From: Pseudomonas sp. ML96
Lineage (GTDB): Bacteria; Pseudomonadota; Gammaproteobacteria; Pseudomonadales; Pseudomonadaceae
Direction of reading: 5' to 3'
Length of the DNA: 64,000 nt
Assembly: GCF_000761545.1 (NCBI RefSeq)
Contig: NZ_JPMY01000003.1
Location: 186,001-250,000, forward strand
The notes under the pieces were generated by a model that saw nothing but the letters and a program-made list of their open reading frames with translations, made no database searches and had not been told where the DNA came from. This document shows positions 30,648-40,657 of the stretch, in pieces (position 1 is the first letter of the stretch; each line of letters opens with the position of its first letter). The position numbers were made by a program, and so were the translations under genes.

Positions 30648-30779
30648 GCTCCACCTCCTTACTGACTGTGGCCCAAGCATAGCCCGGAACCGAATTCCCC
30701 CGGCCAGCACAGCTGAATGGCAAAACTGTGCACGTCGCGCGGGCGCCGCCCATACTGGCAGCGAGCTAAGGAGGGACGC

Positions 30780-31322
30780 ATGCGCCAATGGCTGATCATC
30801 GACCTGGAAGCCACCACCGAAGAAGGCGGCTGGCCGGTAGAAGACATGGAAATCATCGAGATCGGCGCCAGCCTGGTGGCGGCCGATGGCCATGAACTGG
30901 AGCACTTCCAGCGCTTCGTGCGTCCCTTGCGGCGCCCCTGCCTGACCAGTTTCTGCCGCCAGCTGACCCATACCAGCCAGGCCCAGGTCGACGGTGCACA
31001 GACGCTGGACGTGGTCTGGCCGCAGTTCGAGCGCTGGCTGGAATCGCACCTGGCACATCTGGTCGGCTGGGGCAGCTGGGGCGACTACGACCGCCGCCAG
31101 CTGCAACTGGAATGGCAGCGCCACGGCCTACGCAGCTGCCTGGACGAAATCCCCCACCACAACCTCAAGCAGCGCTTCGCCGAAAGCCGCCAGCTACAGC
31201 GTGCGGTGGGCCTGCACTCGGCGCTGCAACTGACCGGGCTGCAGTTCCAGGGGCAACAGCATCGCGCCCTGGAAGACGCGCGCAACACCGCGCGCCTGTT
31301 GCCGCTGATATTTGCCCCCTGA
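30780..31322 (+). CDS. DEDDh-family 3'-5' exonuclease domain protein
   Basis: 180 residues. ATG 30780 has AAGGAGG five bases upstream. Exonuclease motifs: IIDLEATT (Exo I acidic pair), GWGSWGDYDRRQL (Exo II) and HRALEDARNTARLLP (Exo III, H-x4-D). It resembles the KapD/ERI-1-like group of small single-domain exonucleases, which act on RNA or DNA 3' ends. The substrate is unknown. It is divergent from the dehydrogenase gene. Confidence 0.85.
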   Translation: MRQWLIIDLEATTEEGGWPVEDMEIIEIGASLVAADGHELEHFQRFVRPLRRPCLTSFCRQLTHTSQAQVDGAQTLDVVWPQFERWLESHLAHLVGWGSWGDYDRRQLQLEWQRHGLRSCLDEIPHHNLKQRFAESRQLQRAVGLHSALQLTGLQFQGQQHRALEDARNTARLLPLIFAP

Positions 31323-31389
31323 GGGCTGACTGAGACGGGATGGTTGGGCATACTGGCGGGCCTTTTTTGACCCATCCGAGGAGCCCGCC

Positions 31390-31671
31390 ATGTTCAAGGT
31401 CAACGAATACTTCGACGGCACCGTCAAATCCATCGGCTTCAGCATGGCTGAAGGTCCGGCCACCATCGGCGTGATGGCCCCGGGCGAATACGAGTTCGGC
31501 ACCGCCCAACTGGAAGTGATGCACGTGGTTGCCGGCGCCCTGACCGTCAAGCTGCCGGGCAGCGACAACTGGGAAACGTTCGCCGCCGGTAGCCAGTTCA
31601 CCGTGCCGGGCAACAGCAAGTTCCAGCTGCAGGTTGCGGTCGAAACCGCCTACCTCTGCGAATATCGCTGA
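31390..31671 (+). CDS. ppnP: Pyrimidine/purine nucleoside phosphorylase
   Basis: 93 residues, full family length (YaiE/PpnP, DUF1255). The cupin-like sequence starts [17 protein letters not shown] and includes [27 protein letters not shown] and the C-terminal [10 protein letters not shown]. By homology it cleaves several nucleosides with phosphate. GAGGAG precedes the ATG, and a terminator follows 13 bases after the stop. Confidence 0.93.
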   Translation: MFKVNEYFDGTVKSIGFSMAEGPATIGVMAPGEYEFGTAQLEVMHVVAGALTVKLPGSDNWETFAAGSQFTVPGNSKFQLQVAVETAYLCEYR

Positions 31672-31684
31672 TAGCAGCTCGCCG

Positions 31685-31712
31685 AAAAAACCGGCCGAAT
31701 GGCCGGTTTTTT
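31685..31712 (+). terminator. Rho-independent terminator after ppnP
   Basis: CCGGCC (31691-31696), GAAT, GGCCGG (31701-31706), followed by TTTTTT; A residues precede the stem, extending the pairing. Confidence 0.9.
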
Positions 31713-31751
31713 ATTAGCCTTTGAAAACCAACAAGTCATAAAAAACCCGCC

Positions 31752-32609
31752 ATGTCGCGCTCGACCTCCTTATTCCTGCCCATCGCCCTGCTAGTGGTCG
31801 CCATGACCTCCATCCAGAGCGGCGCCTCCCTGGCCAAGAGCCTGTTCCCGCTCATCGGCCCCGAGGGCACCACTGCCCTACGCCTGAGCCTGGCCGCGCT
31901 GATCCTGTGCATCGTCATGCGCCCCTGGCGCACCCGACCGAACTTCGCCGCGTGGCGCTCGCTGCTGGGCTATGGCCTGTCGCTGGGGGCGATGAACCTG
32001 CTGTTCTACATGTCGCTGAAGACCATTCCGCTGGGTATCGCAGTTGCCCTGGAGTTCACCGGCCCGCTGGCCCTGGCCCTGGTCTCCTCGCGGCGCCTGC
32101 TGGACTTCGTATGGATCGGCCTGGCCGTGCTCGGCCTCTGGCTGCTGCTGCCGGACACCAGCGCCAGCGACCATCTCGACCCCATGGGCATGGCCCTGGC
32201 CCTCGGCGCGGGCGTGTGCTGGGCGCTGTACATCATCTTCGGGCAGAAGGCCGGCACCGAGCACGGCGCGCAGACCGTGGCCTTCGGCACCCTGGTGGCG
32301 GCCATGCTGGTGTTCCCGATCGGCCTGGCCAAGGTCGGCGGCGACCTGTTCTCCCACGACCTGCTGCCGGTGGCGCTGGGCGTTGCCGTGCTGTCCTCGG
32401 CGCTGCCCTACAGCCTGGAGATGTTCGCCCTGACGCGCATGCCGGCGCGTACCTTCAGCGTGCTGATGAGCATGGAGCCGGCCATCGCCGCCCTCTCCGG
32501 CCTGATCTTCCTCAGCGAGATGCTCAGCGCCACCCAGTGGCTGGCGATAGGCGCGATCATCGTCGCCTCGACCGGCGCCGCGGCCACCATCAAGCCGCGC
32601 AACCACTGA
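31752..32609 (+). CDS. rhtA: EamA-family exporter, RhtA-like
   Basis: 285 residues, ten predicted transmembrane helices in two EamA repeats (about 10-140 and 148-282). The sequence SIQSGASLAKSLFPLIGPEGTTALRL and the second-half block SSALPYSLEMFALTRMPARTFSVLMSMEPAIAAL match the E. coli threonine/homoserine exporter RhtA (YbiF) pattern. Amino-acid export across the inner membrane is inferred. The ribosome site before the ATG is weak. It converges on the broken oxidoreductase gene. Confidence 0.85.
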   Translation: MSRSTSLFLPIALLVVAMTSIQSGASLAKSLFPLIGPEGTTALRLSLAALILCIVMRPWRTRPNFAAWRSLLGYGLSLGAMNLLFYMSLKTIPLGIAVALEFTGPLALALVSSRRLLDFVWIGLAVLGLWLLLPDTSASDHLDPMGMALALGAGVCWALYIIFGQKAGTEHGAQTVAFGTLVAAMLVFPIGLAKVGGDLFSHDLLPVALGVAVLSSALPYSLEMFALTRMPARTFSVLMSMEPAIAALSGLIFLSEMLSATQWLAIGAIIVASTGAAATIKPRNH

Positions 32610-32616
32610 AAATCGA

Positions 32617-33723
32617 TCAGCGCTCGCGCAGGGCGCTGACGATCGCCAGCCCTTCCAGCTCCGCCAGATACTCCTCGACACTCAGCAGCCCCAGGCAGGG
32701 CATGGCGCCACGAGCCTGCAGCGTGCCGGCGGCCAGCTTGCGCGCCAGGGCCACGGCGGCCATGCACGGGATGTTCGGGCCGTCGTTGTTCTGCGCCAGC
32801 AGTTCCCAGCACAGCTGCAGCGGCTGGCCATCGGCGCCCTGCCCGTCCAGGCGCACAAACATGCCACTGCGCCCATCGCCGAAGGGCTCCACCGAGACGG
32901 CGCGGCGATGCAGAAAATCGGTCAGCGGCACCGCGCTGCGCAGCAAACTCAGGCGCACCAACCAGGACAGCGCCCAGGTACCGAACTGGGTCAGGCGCAG
33001 GCCGACGCCGGCCGAGAAGCGCACACTGCGCACACCCGGATAGCGCGCCGGAAACAGCTGCAGATCGGGAATGTCACAGTTGGCCACCCAGCGCGGGCCG
33101 AGCGGCGCGGGGAAATCATGACGGGCCAGGTCCTACCAGCCGAACACCTGCTGCCAGGCGCCATCGCGCCATTGTTGGAAGGGCTTTCCGCAATAGCCCA
33201 GCACCGCCGCCAGGGTCGAGGCGCCGGGTGTCTTCTCCGAGGAGCTGATGCCGTGCCAGATGCTCTCCAGTCGCGAGAAGCGCGGCAGCAAGCTGTCGAT
33301 CACCGCAGCGGCCAGGGCCGGCACCGAGCTGGCGCCAGCGCAGACCAGCACGCCAGCCTCACGCGCGGCCTGGTCCAGCTCGCCGATGGAGCAGACGAAG
33401 GCCCGCGCATCGGCCAGATCGGCGTAGTGCATGCCGGCGGCGATGGCGGCGTGCGCTACGCGATGATCCTGGCCCTGGAACGGGCCGGCGGTGGAAATAA
33501 GCATCTGCGCCCCAGTGGCGCGCAAACGCTCGACCAGGTCTGGAGCGTTCATGTCCAGCTGCAGCGCCTGGGCACCGGTCTGCGCAGCCAGTGCCTCGGC
33601 CTTGGCCAGATCGCGCCCGGCCACCCAGATGCGCATGTTTGAAGTCGCGGCCAGGCGCCGCACTATCACCTGGCCGAAGTTGCCGTAGCCACCCAGCACC
33701 ACAACGCCGAAATCCTTTTCCAC
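32617..33723 (-). pseudogene. Saccharopine dehydrogenase-like oxidoreductase, interrupted by amber codon
   Basis: Reading from GTG 33723 (GAGGA six bases upstream), 196 codons run from a Rossmann motif (VVVLGGYGNFGQVIVRRLA) to ...QQVFGW, then a TAG (complement of 33133-33135), and the same frame continues DLARHDFPAPLGPRWVANCD to a normal stop at 32617. Together the frame has 367 sense codons, the usual size for single-domain saccharopine dehydrogenase-like proteins. No base is inserted or lost; one stop codon separates the halves. It is either a recent nonsense mutation, a sequencing error or a read-through site. It lies nine bases after the ABC exporter gene, so it probably belonged to that operon. 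Confidence 0.82.
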
Positions 33724-33732
33724 ACTTTGTCC

Positions 33733-35511
33733 TCAGTCGCGCTCGCGGCGCTCGGTATTGAACTGCAGCTCGGCCAGGCGGGCGTACAGCGGGTTGCTCA
33801 GCACCAGCTCGCCATGGGTACCGATGGCCTGCAAGCGGCCGCGATCAATCACCGCAATGCGATCGGCATGCTTGACCGTGGCCAGGCGGTGGGCGATCAC
33901 CAGGGTGGTGCGCCCGCGCATCAGCCCCGGCAGCGCCTGCTGGATCAGGTGCTCGCTCTCGGCGTCCAGCGCGCTGGTGGCTTCGTCGAGCAGCAGGATT
34001 GGCGCGTCGGTGAGCAACGCACGGGCAATCGCCAAGCGCTGGCGCTGGCCGCCAGACAGGCCCAGGCCGGCCTCGCCCAAGTGGGTCTGATAGCCCTGCG
34101 GCAGGCGTTCGATGAACTCGTGGGCATGCGCCGCACGTGCCGCCGCCTCGACCTCCGCATCGCTGGCGTCGGGCCGGCCGTAGCGCAGGTTGTCTGCCAC
34201 GCTGCCGTAGAACAGCGCCGGATTCTGCGACACCAGGGCGAAGCAGCGGCGCAGGTCGGCCGGATCGAGACGCTGGATCGGCAGGCCCTCGACCAACACC
34301 TCGCCCTCCTGCGGGTCGAAGAAGCGCAGCAGCAGGTCGAACAGGGTCGACTTGCCAGCACCGGACGGGCCGACCAGGGCCAAGGTCTCGCCGGCACGTA
34401 CGGCCAGGTCGATACCATCGATGGCCGGATGTTCCGGGCGGCTCGGGTAGTTGAAGCGCACGCCACGCAGCTCGACGGCACCACTGATGCGCTCGGGCAG
34501 GTGCAGTAACTGATCCTGCTGCGGCGCGCCAATCAGGTTGCGCGTACGCAGCAGCTCGGCAATGCGCTCGGCGGCGCCGGCGGCGCTCTGCAGTTCGCCG
34601 ATCACCTCGCTGATGGAGCCGAAGGCCATGCCGACGATCAGGCTGTAGAACACGAAGGCGGCCAGGTCGCCGCCGCTGATGCGTCCGGCGATCACATCCA
34701 TGCCGCCGACCCAGAGCATCACGCCAACCGCGCCAAGCACCAGGACGATGACCGTGGTGATCAGCCAGGCGCGCTGGCGAATGCGCTTGCCGGCGGTGGC
34801 GAACGCCGCCTCCACGGTGCCGGCGAAGCGTGCCTTGTCCTGGGCCTGGTGGTTGTAGGCCTGCACCGTCTTGATCTGGCCGAGGGTCTCGCCGATATAG
34901 CTGCCGACATCGGCCACCCGGTCCTGGCTCTGCCGGGACAGCGCGCGCACACGGCGGCCGAAGAGCAGGATCGGCGCCACCACCAGCGGCAACGAGCAGA
35001 GCACGATGGCGCTGAGCTTGGCGTTGGTGACGAACAGCAGCACGATCCCGCCGATCAACATGATGCCGTTGCGCAGGGCCATGGACAGCGAGGAGCCGAT
35101 CACGGTCTGCAGCAGCGTGGTGTCGGCAGTCAGCCGCGACTGGATCTCCGAGGCGCGGTTGCTCTCGTAGAAGCCCGGATGCAGGCCGATCAGATGGTCA
35201 AACACGCGCTGGCGGATATCGGCGACGAAGCGCTCGCCGATCCAGCTAACCAGGTAGAAACGGGTGAAGGTGCCGATGGCCAGTGCTAGCACCAGCACGA
35301 AGAACAGCGCGATGGAGTGGTTCAGCGCCGTCTGCGACTGGGTCGCCAGGCCTTGGTCCACCAGCAGGCGAATACCCTGACCCATGGACAGGGTGATGGC
35401 GGCGGTGAACATCAGCGCCGCCAGGGCGCCGGCCAGGCGCCAGCGATACGGCGCAACGAAGCGCCAGGCCAGGCGCAATGCCTCGCGCCGGCTGGAAGAA
35501 AGCGGATTCAT
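33733..35511 (-). CDS. ABC exporter, fused permease and ATPase (MsbA-like)
   Basis: 592 residues. Six transmembrane helices in the N-terminal half (about 25-310), then an ATPase domain with Walker A GPSGAGKST, Q-loop SQNPALFYG, signature LGLSGGQRQRLAIARALL, Walker B ILLLDEATSALD and H-loop VIAHRL. It works as a homodimer exporting lipids, peptides or drugs from the cytosol or inner leaflet; the substrate is unknown, and it need not be the essential lipid A flippase. Its start overlaps the DUF393 gene by four bases. Confidence 0.9.
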   Translation of the reverse strand: MNPLSSSRREALRLAWRFVAPYRWRLAGALAALMFTAAITLSMGQGIRLLVDQGLATQSQTALNHSIALFFVLVLALAIGTFTRFYLVSWIGERFVADIRQRVFDHLIGLHPGFYESNRASEIQSRLTADTTLLQTVIGSSLSMALRNGIMLIGGIVLLFVTNAKLSAIVLCSLPLVVAPILLFGRRVRALSRQSQDRVADVGSYIGETLGQIKTVQAYNHQAQDKARFAGTVEAAFATAGKRIRQRAWLITTVIVLVLGAVGVMLWVGGMDVIAGRISGGDLAAFVFYSLIVGMAFGSISEVIGELQSAAGAAERIAELLRTRNLIGAPQQDQLLHLPERISGAVELRGVRFNYPSRPEHPAIDGIDLAVRAGETLALVGPSGAGKSTLFDLLLRFFDPQEGEVLVEGLPIQRLDPADLRRCFALVSQNPALFYGSVADNLRYGRPDASDAEVEAAARAAHAHEFIERLPQGYQTHLGEAGLGLSGGQRQRLAIARALLTDAPILLLDEATSALDAESEHLIQQALPGLMRGRTTLVIAHRLATVKHADRIAVIDRGRLQAIGTHGELVLSNPLYARLAELQFNTERRERD

Positions 35512-35948
35512 GAACGAGGCTCGGCAGTGTCGAGGAAACGGCGGGAATGATCGGGATCGGGCAACAGGCAGCTGTCGTAGCGGCCGAACAGGCGGTAGCG
35601 ATTCAGCGCGATACGGTCGTAGCTCCAGTCGCGCAGCGGTCGCGGCAACACACGCAGGCCGGCCAGCAAGCGCCAGGCTCCGGGCAGCTGCGCGACGATG
35701 CGCAGCACGGCGTCGCTGCGCACGAACAGCGCCTCGCCTTCTACATAGGCCATGGTGTCGAAATGGTCGGTCGGCAGGCCGAACCAGGCGAGGATGGCCT
35801 GGCCCTCGGCGGACTGTACCGAGCAGAGGCGGAAGCGCCGCTCGTGGTCATGGCGGATCAGGAACTTCGCCCAGCCGTTGCACAGCCGGCACACGCCGTC
35901 GAACAGCACCACGCGCTCGCCGGCCTGGATATGGGGTGGTAATGCCAT
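35508..35948 (-). CDS. DCC family (DUF393) thiol-disulfide oxidoreductase
   Basis: 146 residues. The N-terminal signature VVLFDGVCRLCNGWAKFLIRHD carries the DGVCxxC motif of the DCC family; further family features are AVLRIVAQLPGAWRL and the C-terminal YDRIALNRYRLFGR. A thioredoxin-like redox role is predicted from the paired Cys. It is first gene of a minus-strand operon with the ABC exporter (ATGA overlap) and the broken oxidoreductase. Confidence 0.88.
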   Translation of the reverse strand: MALPPHIQAGERVVLFDGVCRLCNGWAKFLIRHDHERRFRLCSVQSAEGQAILAWFGLPTDHFDTMAYVEGEALFVRSDAVLRIVAQLPGAWRLLAGLRVLPRPLRDWSYDRIALNRYRLFGRYDSCLLPDPDHSRRFLDTAEPRS

Positions 35949-36002
35949 CGCAATCTCCGGAAACCCTACGCCGATGCTAACTCATTGAGCACGGCGGTGG
36001 CC

Positions 36003-36584
36003 TCAGTCAACGAAGCGATAGTGGCCGGTGATGCGGTAGGCGAACAGGATGTCCTCCTCCTGCGTGCCACGGCCGATGTTGTGCAGGATCAGCGGCGTGC
36101 CGGCCGCATCGGTGCGGTCCGAGACCAGGCCGATGTGGGTCAGGCCACGGCCAAGGTCCCAGGTGACGATGTCGCCGGCGCGGTAATCGACCGGCTTGTC
36201 GCTGACCTTGAGGGCCATGCCCTGGCGCTGAAACCAGGTCATCAGGTTGGGCACCCGGCGATGATCGATATTACGATCCGGGCGCTTCAGCCCCCAGTTC
36301 TTCGGGTAGCGAGCGAAGTGCGCGCGCATGTCCTCGTGCACGCTCTTCTGCAGGTCCAGGCCCTGTTCACGCAGGGCGCGGATCACCACGTCGGTGCATA
36401 CGCCGGTACTCAGCGGCACGTCGCCGCCGGGGTAGCCGAGCTGCCGGTAGACCGGGTCGTAGCTCAGGGTCACCCCGACCTGGCTGCGGGCGTCGAGCAC
36501 CAGACGTTGCGGGTCGATGGCCGCAGCGGCGACCAGGCTGAACAACAGGCCCAGCGACAGGGCCAGGGTTTGCAGGAGCTTCAT
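36003..36584 (-). CDS. DUF1287 domain-containing secreted protein
   Basis: 193 residues. Signal peptide KLLQTLALSLGLLFSLVAAAA, then a DUF1287 domain with STGVCTDVVIRALREQG and DIVTWDLGRGLTHIGLVSDR, which carry the conserved Cys and His of an NlpC/P60-like fold. A cysteine-hydrolase role in the periplasm is possible but not shown for the family. AGGAGG lies upstream of the ATG. It is 19 bases after the ATP-NAD kinase-like gene on the other side of its start, on the same strand. Confidence 0.85.
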   Translation of the reverse strand: MKLLQTLALSLGLLFSLVAAAAIDPQRLVLDARSQVGVTLSYDPVYRQLGYPGGDVPLSTGVCTDVVIRALREQGLDLQKSVHEDMRAHFARYPKNWGLKRPDRNIDHRRVPNLMTWFQRQGMALKVSDKPVDYRAGDIVTWDLGRGLTHIGLVSDRTDAAGTPLILHNIGRGTQEEDILFAYRITGHYRFVD

Positions 36585-36603
36585 CCTTGAGTCCTCCTTG
36601 GAA

Positions 36604-37716
36604 TCATTTCAGGGGATAGAGCAGTTCTTCCCGGTAGCCCGCCCAGACCCGCACCGCGTCAGGGAAGGCTTCATCCAGCGCCGGGTCGCCGCTGTCCACC
36701 AGCAGCGGGCGCCCCTCGAGGGTGCCGAGCTTGCGTTTGGTAGCGATCACCCGCAGATGCTCCAGGCCGATGGCGCGCAGCACCCGCGGGCTGATCTGCT
36801 GGTTGCCGCGGCCGATGATGTGGCCCTGGCCGCCGATGGCGGTGACCAGTAGGCGCGCCGGCTGGCCGTCGATCAGCTCGAACAGCTGCGCCTCGGTGAC
36901 GTCGCGGGCGATCACCGCGCCGTTCTCGATCACGTCGACGCCCAGCAGCGTGGTGTCGAGATTGAGGTTCTGCGCCAGGCCGTGCAGGGTCGAGCCGGGG
37001 CCGAACACGTAGCGCACGCCCTCTTCCCAGCTCTCGGCCAGCCAGTCAGCCAGGTCCACCAGCACCAGTTCCTCGGACTCCATGCCGCCCTGTTTGACGT
37101 GCTGCATGAACTCGCCTTCCACCGGCACGCACATCTCGCCGTAATGCCGCGAACCGACCTTGCCATCGCGCAGGGCCGCCTCGTCGATGTCGCGCACCTC
37201 GCCGCTGGACAGCCGCACCAGGCCGCCCTCGATCAGACGCAGAGCCATCTGCCCGGCAGCGCGCGGGCTGATGGCGTAGACCGCGGAGTGGATCTTCACC
37301 CCGGCCGGGATGCCCAGCACTGGCTGCTCCTCACGCACTGCCGCGCACACGTCGCGGGCCGTGCCGTCGCCGCCGGCGAACAGGATCAGCGCGCAACCGG
37401 CGTCCTGCAGGGCGCGCACCGCGGCCTGGGTATCGGCGGCAGTGGTCGGCCCCTCTTCCAGGCTGCCGAGCACGCGGTGGGCGTAGCCCAGATCGGCCAG
37501 CAAATCTGCACCCATGGCGCCGGGAAAGGTGATGAACTGCAGGCGCTCGGCCACCGGGCGCAGGCATTCCAGGGTGATACGTGTGCGCTCCGCCGCGCGC
37601 GGCTCGGCGCCACGGGCCAGGGCTTCGGCGGCCACGCCATCGCTGCCCTTGAGCGCCGCTGGTCCGCCGAGGCCGGCCAGCGGGTTGATGATCAGGCCCA
37701 GATGGAAAACACTCAT
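36604..37716 (-). CDS. ATP-NAD kinase family protein
   Basis: 370 residues from ATG 37716 (GGAG five bases upstream; a GTG at 37731 overlaps the site). It has the NAD/diacylglycerol-kinase fold signatures LGLIINPLAGLGGPAAL, LFAGGDGTARDV (GGDGT) and GIPAGVKIHSAVYAISP. It is longer than the standard NadK and belongs to the COG3199 branch of unknown substrate, seen in Pseudomonas near the PA1571-type gene. A phosphotransferase is likely; whether NAD is the acceptor is uncertain. Confidence 0.85.
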   Translation of the reverse strand: MSVFHLGLIINPLAGLGGPAALKGSDGVAAEALARGAEPRAAERTRITLECLRPVAERLQFITFPGAMGADLLADLGYAHRVLGSLEEGPTTAADTQAAVRALQDAGCALILFAGGDGTARDVCAAVREEQPVLGIPAGVKIHSAVYAISPRAAGQMALRLIEGGLVRLSSGEVRDIDEAALRDGKVGSRHYGEMCVPVEGEFMQHVKQGGMESEELVLVDLADWLAESWEEGVRYVFGPGSTLHGLAQNLNLDTTLLGVDVIENGAVIARDVTEAQLFELIDGQPARLLVTAIGGQGHIIGRGNQQISPRVLRAIGLEHLRVIATKRKLGTLEGRPLLVDSGDPALDEAFPDAVRVWAGYREELLYPLK

Positions 37717-37830
37717 AACCACTCCAATCACGGCGCACCGTTCGGTGCCCCGAATAAACCTCTCGCGCTGGCTGTCACGGCGCCTTCATCTGCCCTGCCT
37801 AGACTGTGTTTACAGCCAGGAGATACGGCC

Positions 37831-38007
37831 ATGAAAGCGCAACAGCAGTCCCCGCAAACTCGTTCCAACCCGAGCAACCCGCAGCAACCGGTAGGCGGCT
37901 CGATCATCGATGCCCAAGGTCGTGAAGTGCCGATTACCGAGCAGATGATCCAGCAAGCCTGCCAAGCCCTGGACAAGTCCTGGCAGACACCTCACCACTG
38001 GCACTGA
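37831..38007 (+). CDS. PA1571-type small conserved protein
   Basis: 58 residues: a polar, Gln/Pro-rich N-terminus (QQQSPQTRSNPSNPQQPVGG) then IIDAQGREVPITEQMIQQAC and a C-terminal QTPHHWH. AGGAGA precedes the ATG by seven bases. I recognise it as the short PA1571-like family restricted to Pseudomonas and relatives; no function is known. It is divergent from the ATP-NAD kinase-like gene, as I recall for P. aeruginosa, which supports it being real. Confidence 0.78.
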   Translation: MKAQQQSPQTRSNPSNPQQPVGGSIIDAQGREVPITEQMIQQACQALDKSWQTPHHWH

Positions 38008-38017
38008 CACGCCCGCC

Positions 38018-39148
38018 TCAGCGTGGGTGGCAGCCCAGCGCCGCCGACAGCGCCGCCAGGTGCGGCGCATCCCCCTCCAGACGCACCTGCAGGCCATCGA
38101 TCTCGCGGCGATAGGGATAGTGCTTGCGCAGGGCGTCGAAAGCCGCCTTGCGCTGCGCGGCATCACCAACCAGCGAACGGCGGAAATCGGCATCGTCACG
38201 GCGCGGGTCGTATACCGCGCGGCACAGGGTGGCCAGCGCCCAGCCGATATCGGCGTCTTCGTGCAGTAACAGCTCACCAAGCCAGGACGGCGGCAGCAGG
38301 TCATCCAGCTGTACCTGCTCGTCCAGGCCCATGGCCTTGCAGTAGGCCTGGTAGATTTGCGCCGTGCCGCGCAGCTTGCCGTCCAGGCTGTAGCCGGCGA
38401 TGTGCGGAGTGGCCAGGCGGCACAGTGCGGCCAGCTCAGGATCTGCCAGCGGCTCGCCTTCCCAGACATCCAGCGCCACCTGCAGATCGGCGCCACCTTG
38501 CAGATGCGCCTTGAGCGCCGCGTTGTCGACTATCGGGCCACGGGCCGCATTGATCAGCCAGGCCCCAGGCTTGAGCTGGCGCAGTTGCTCGGCGCCGAGC
38601 AGGTGGCGGGTGCCGGCATCCAGCGGGGTGTGCAGACTGATGGCATCGCACTCGCGCAGGATGGTCGCCAGGTCGACGAAGTCGCCGCCCTCGGCAGCCT
38701 GGCGTGGCGGATCGCAGACCAGCAAATTCCAGCCCAGACCGCGCAGGACTTCGACCAGACGGCCACCGACCTGGCCAGCGCCGACCACGCCATAGGTGAG
38801 CTCGGGCAGTTTGCGCCCGGTCGTCTCCGCCAGGGCCAGCAGGCAACCGAGCACGTAGTCCACTACGCCGCGGGCATTGCAGCCGGGAGCGCTGGACCAG
38901 GCGATGCCGGCCTCGGCGAAGTAGTCCAGGTCGAGATGGTCGGTACCAATGGTGCAGGTGCCGACGAAGCGCACCTTGCTGCCTTCCAGTAGCGCGCGGT
39001 CGACGCGGGTCACCGAGCGCACCAGCAGCACCTCGGCATCACCCAGGGCAGCGCGGTCGATGGCGCGCCCGGGGTGGCGGCTGATGGCGCCGAAACTGGC
39101 GAAGAACTCGTCGAGCAGTGGGATGTTTTCGTCGGCGACAATCTGCAT
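38018..39148 (-). CDS. pdxB: 4-phosphoerythronate dehydrogenase
   Basis: 376 residues from ATG 39148 (GGAG eight bases upstream). D-2-hydroxyacid dehydrogenase fold: [20 protein letters not shown], nucleotide-binding [22 protein letters not shown], catalytic Arg in [10 protein letters not shown], then the Glu and His of the catalytic triad ([15 protein letters not shown]). A C-terminal PdxB dimerisation domain follows after about residue 285. It oxidises 4-phospho-D-erythronate in pyridoxal-phosphate synthesis. Confidence 0.95.
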   Translation of the reverse strand: MQIVADENIPLLDEFFASFGAISRHPGRAIDRAALGDAEVLLVRSVTRVDRALLEGSKVRFVGTCTIGTDHLDLDYFAEAGIAWSSAPGCNARGVVDYVLGCLLALAETTGRKLPELTYGVVGAGQVGGRLVEVLRGLGWNLLVCDPPRQAAEGGDFVDLATILRECDAISLHTPLDAGTRHLLGAEQLRQLKPGAWLINAARGPIVDNAALKAHLQGGADLQVALDVWEGEPLADPELAALCRLATPHIAGYSLDGKLRGTAQIYQAYCKAMGLDEQVQLDDLLPPSWLGELLLHEDADIGWALATLCRAVYDPRRDDADFRRSLVGDAAQRKAAFDALRKHYPYRREIDGLQVRLEGDAPHLAALSAALGCHPR

Positions 39149-39276
39149 GTGCGGTGCTCCATTCACGAGCCGACATTCTAGGCGCAGAGCCCTATCCGCG
39201 GTAAGCCGCGCTTTCCTGACCGCCGGGGCAGGTATAGACTTGCGCGCCTTCTCGCTCCAGCCCTGCCGGACTATCC

Positions 39277-40650
39277 ATGCTCGCCCTCTCCCGCTCCGCC
39301 CGCACCCTGGCCGAAATTCGCGCCCTGTTGACGCTGGCGACCCCCATCATCATCGCCCAGCTGGCCCACACCTCCATGGGCTTCGTCGATGCGGTGATGG
39401 CCGGCCGCGTCAGCGCGCGCGACCTGGCCGCCGTGGCCCTGGGCAACTCGCTGTGGATACCGGTGTTCCTGCTGATGAATGGCACCCTGCTGGCCACCAC
39501 CGCCAAGGTCGCGCAGCGCTATGGTGCCGGCAAGCAGGAGGAGATCGGCCCGCTGGTGCGCCAGGCCCTATGGCTGGCGCTGGCGGTGGGCCTGGCCTGC
39601 GCCACCCTGCTGTGGAATGCCGAGCCGCTGCTGCATCTGATGGACGTGGACGCCGAGCTCACCGCCATGTCCATGGGCTATCTGCGCGGCATCGCCTTCG
39701 GCTTCCCGGCGGTGGCGCTGTATCACGTGCTGCGTTGCTGCAGCGACGGCCTCGGCCATACCCGGCCGAGCATGATGCTGGGCATCGGCGGCCTGCTGCT
39801 GAACATCCCGCTCAACTACATCCTGATCTACGGCCACCTCGGCTTCCCGGCCATGGGTGGTGTGGGTTGCGGCTGGGCCAGTGGCACGGTGATGTGGTGC
39901 ATGCTGCTGGGCATGCTGTGGTGGGTGAACCATGCGCCCTATTACAAGCCGAGCGAGCTGTTCAAACGCTTCGACTGGCCGCAGTGGCCGGTGATCCGCC
40001 GCCTGCTCTCGATCGGCGCGCCGATTGGCATATCGATCTTCGCCGAATCGAGCATCTTCTCGGTGATCGCCCTGCTGATTGGCGGCCTCGGCGCCACGGT
40101 GGTGGCCGGGCACCAGATCGCCCTGAACTTCAGCTCGATGATCTTCATGATCCCCTACTCGCTGGCCATGGCAGCCACGGTGCGGGTCGGCCAGTCGCTG
40201 GGCCGCGGCACGCCGCGCGATGCGCGCTTCTCTGCGGGTGTAGCGATGGGTACGGCGCTGAGCTACGCCTGCCTGTCGGCGAGCCTGGTTCTGCTGCTGC
40301 GCGAGCAGATCGCCAATATCTACAGCCCGGACCCGGCGGTGATCGCCATGGCGGCCACCCTGTTGGTGTATTCGGCGCTGTTCCAGTTCTCCGACGCGGT
40401 CCAGGTTACCGCCGCCGGCGCCCTGCGCGGTTATCAGGACACCCGCGCGACCATGCTGATCACTTTGGTCGCCTACTGGGGCATCGGCCTGCCGGTGGGG
40501 TATGCCCTGGGACTGTCCGACTGGTTCGGCACGCCGTCCGGGCCGAGCGGGCTATGGCAAGGTCTGGTGGTGGGCCTGACCTGCGCCGCCGTGCTGCTCG
40601 CCGTGCGCCTGGCACGCAGTGCACGTCGGCATATCCGCGCCGCGCGCTAA
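39277..40650 (+). CDS. MATE family multidrug efflux pump (NorM/PmpM-like)
   Basis: 457 residues, twelve transmembrane helices in two halves. The N-terminal half starts [40 protein letters not shown] with the MATE cation-site Asp region (FVDAVMAG). The second half repeats it with [27 protein letters not shown]. It exports cationic drugs in exchange for H+ or Na+. Closest in character to NorM and P. aeruginosa PmpM. It is divergent from pdxB. Confidence 0.92.
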   Translation: MLALSRSARTLAEIRALLTLATPIIIAQLAHTSMGFVDAVMAGRVSARDLAAVALGNSLWIPVFLLMNGTLLATTAKVAQRYGAGKQEEIGPLVRQALWLALAVGLACATLLWNAEPLLHLMDVDAELTAMSMGYLRGIAFGFPAVALYHVLRCCSDGLGHTRPSMMLGIGGLLLNIPLNYILIYGHLGFPAMGGVGCGWASGTVMWCMLLGMLWWVNHAPYYKPSELFKRFDWPQWPVIRRLLSIGAPIGISIFAESSIFSVIALLIGGLGATVVAGHQIALNFSSMIFMIPYSLAMAATVRVGQSLGRGTPRDARFSAGVAMGTALSYACLSASLVLLLREQIANIYSPDPAVIAMAATLLVYSALFQFSDAVQVTAAGALRGYQDTRATMLITLVAYWGIGLPVGYALGLSDWFGTPSGPSGLWQGLVVGLTCAAVLLAVRLARSARRHIRAAR

Positions 40651-40657
40651 CGCTGGC

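Noticed and set aside
32617..33087. A separate 156-codon gene starting MANCDIPDL
   Set aside because: Its frame is continuous with the upstream half across one TAG, and the supposed start GTG lies within conserved-looking sequence with no ribosome site. One broken gene explains both halves better.
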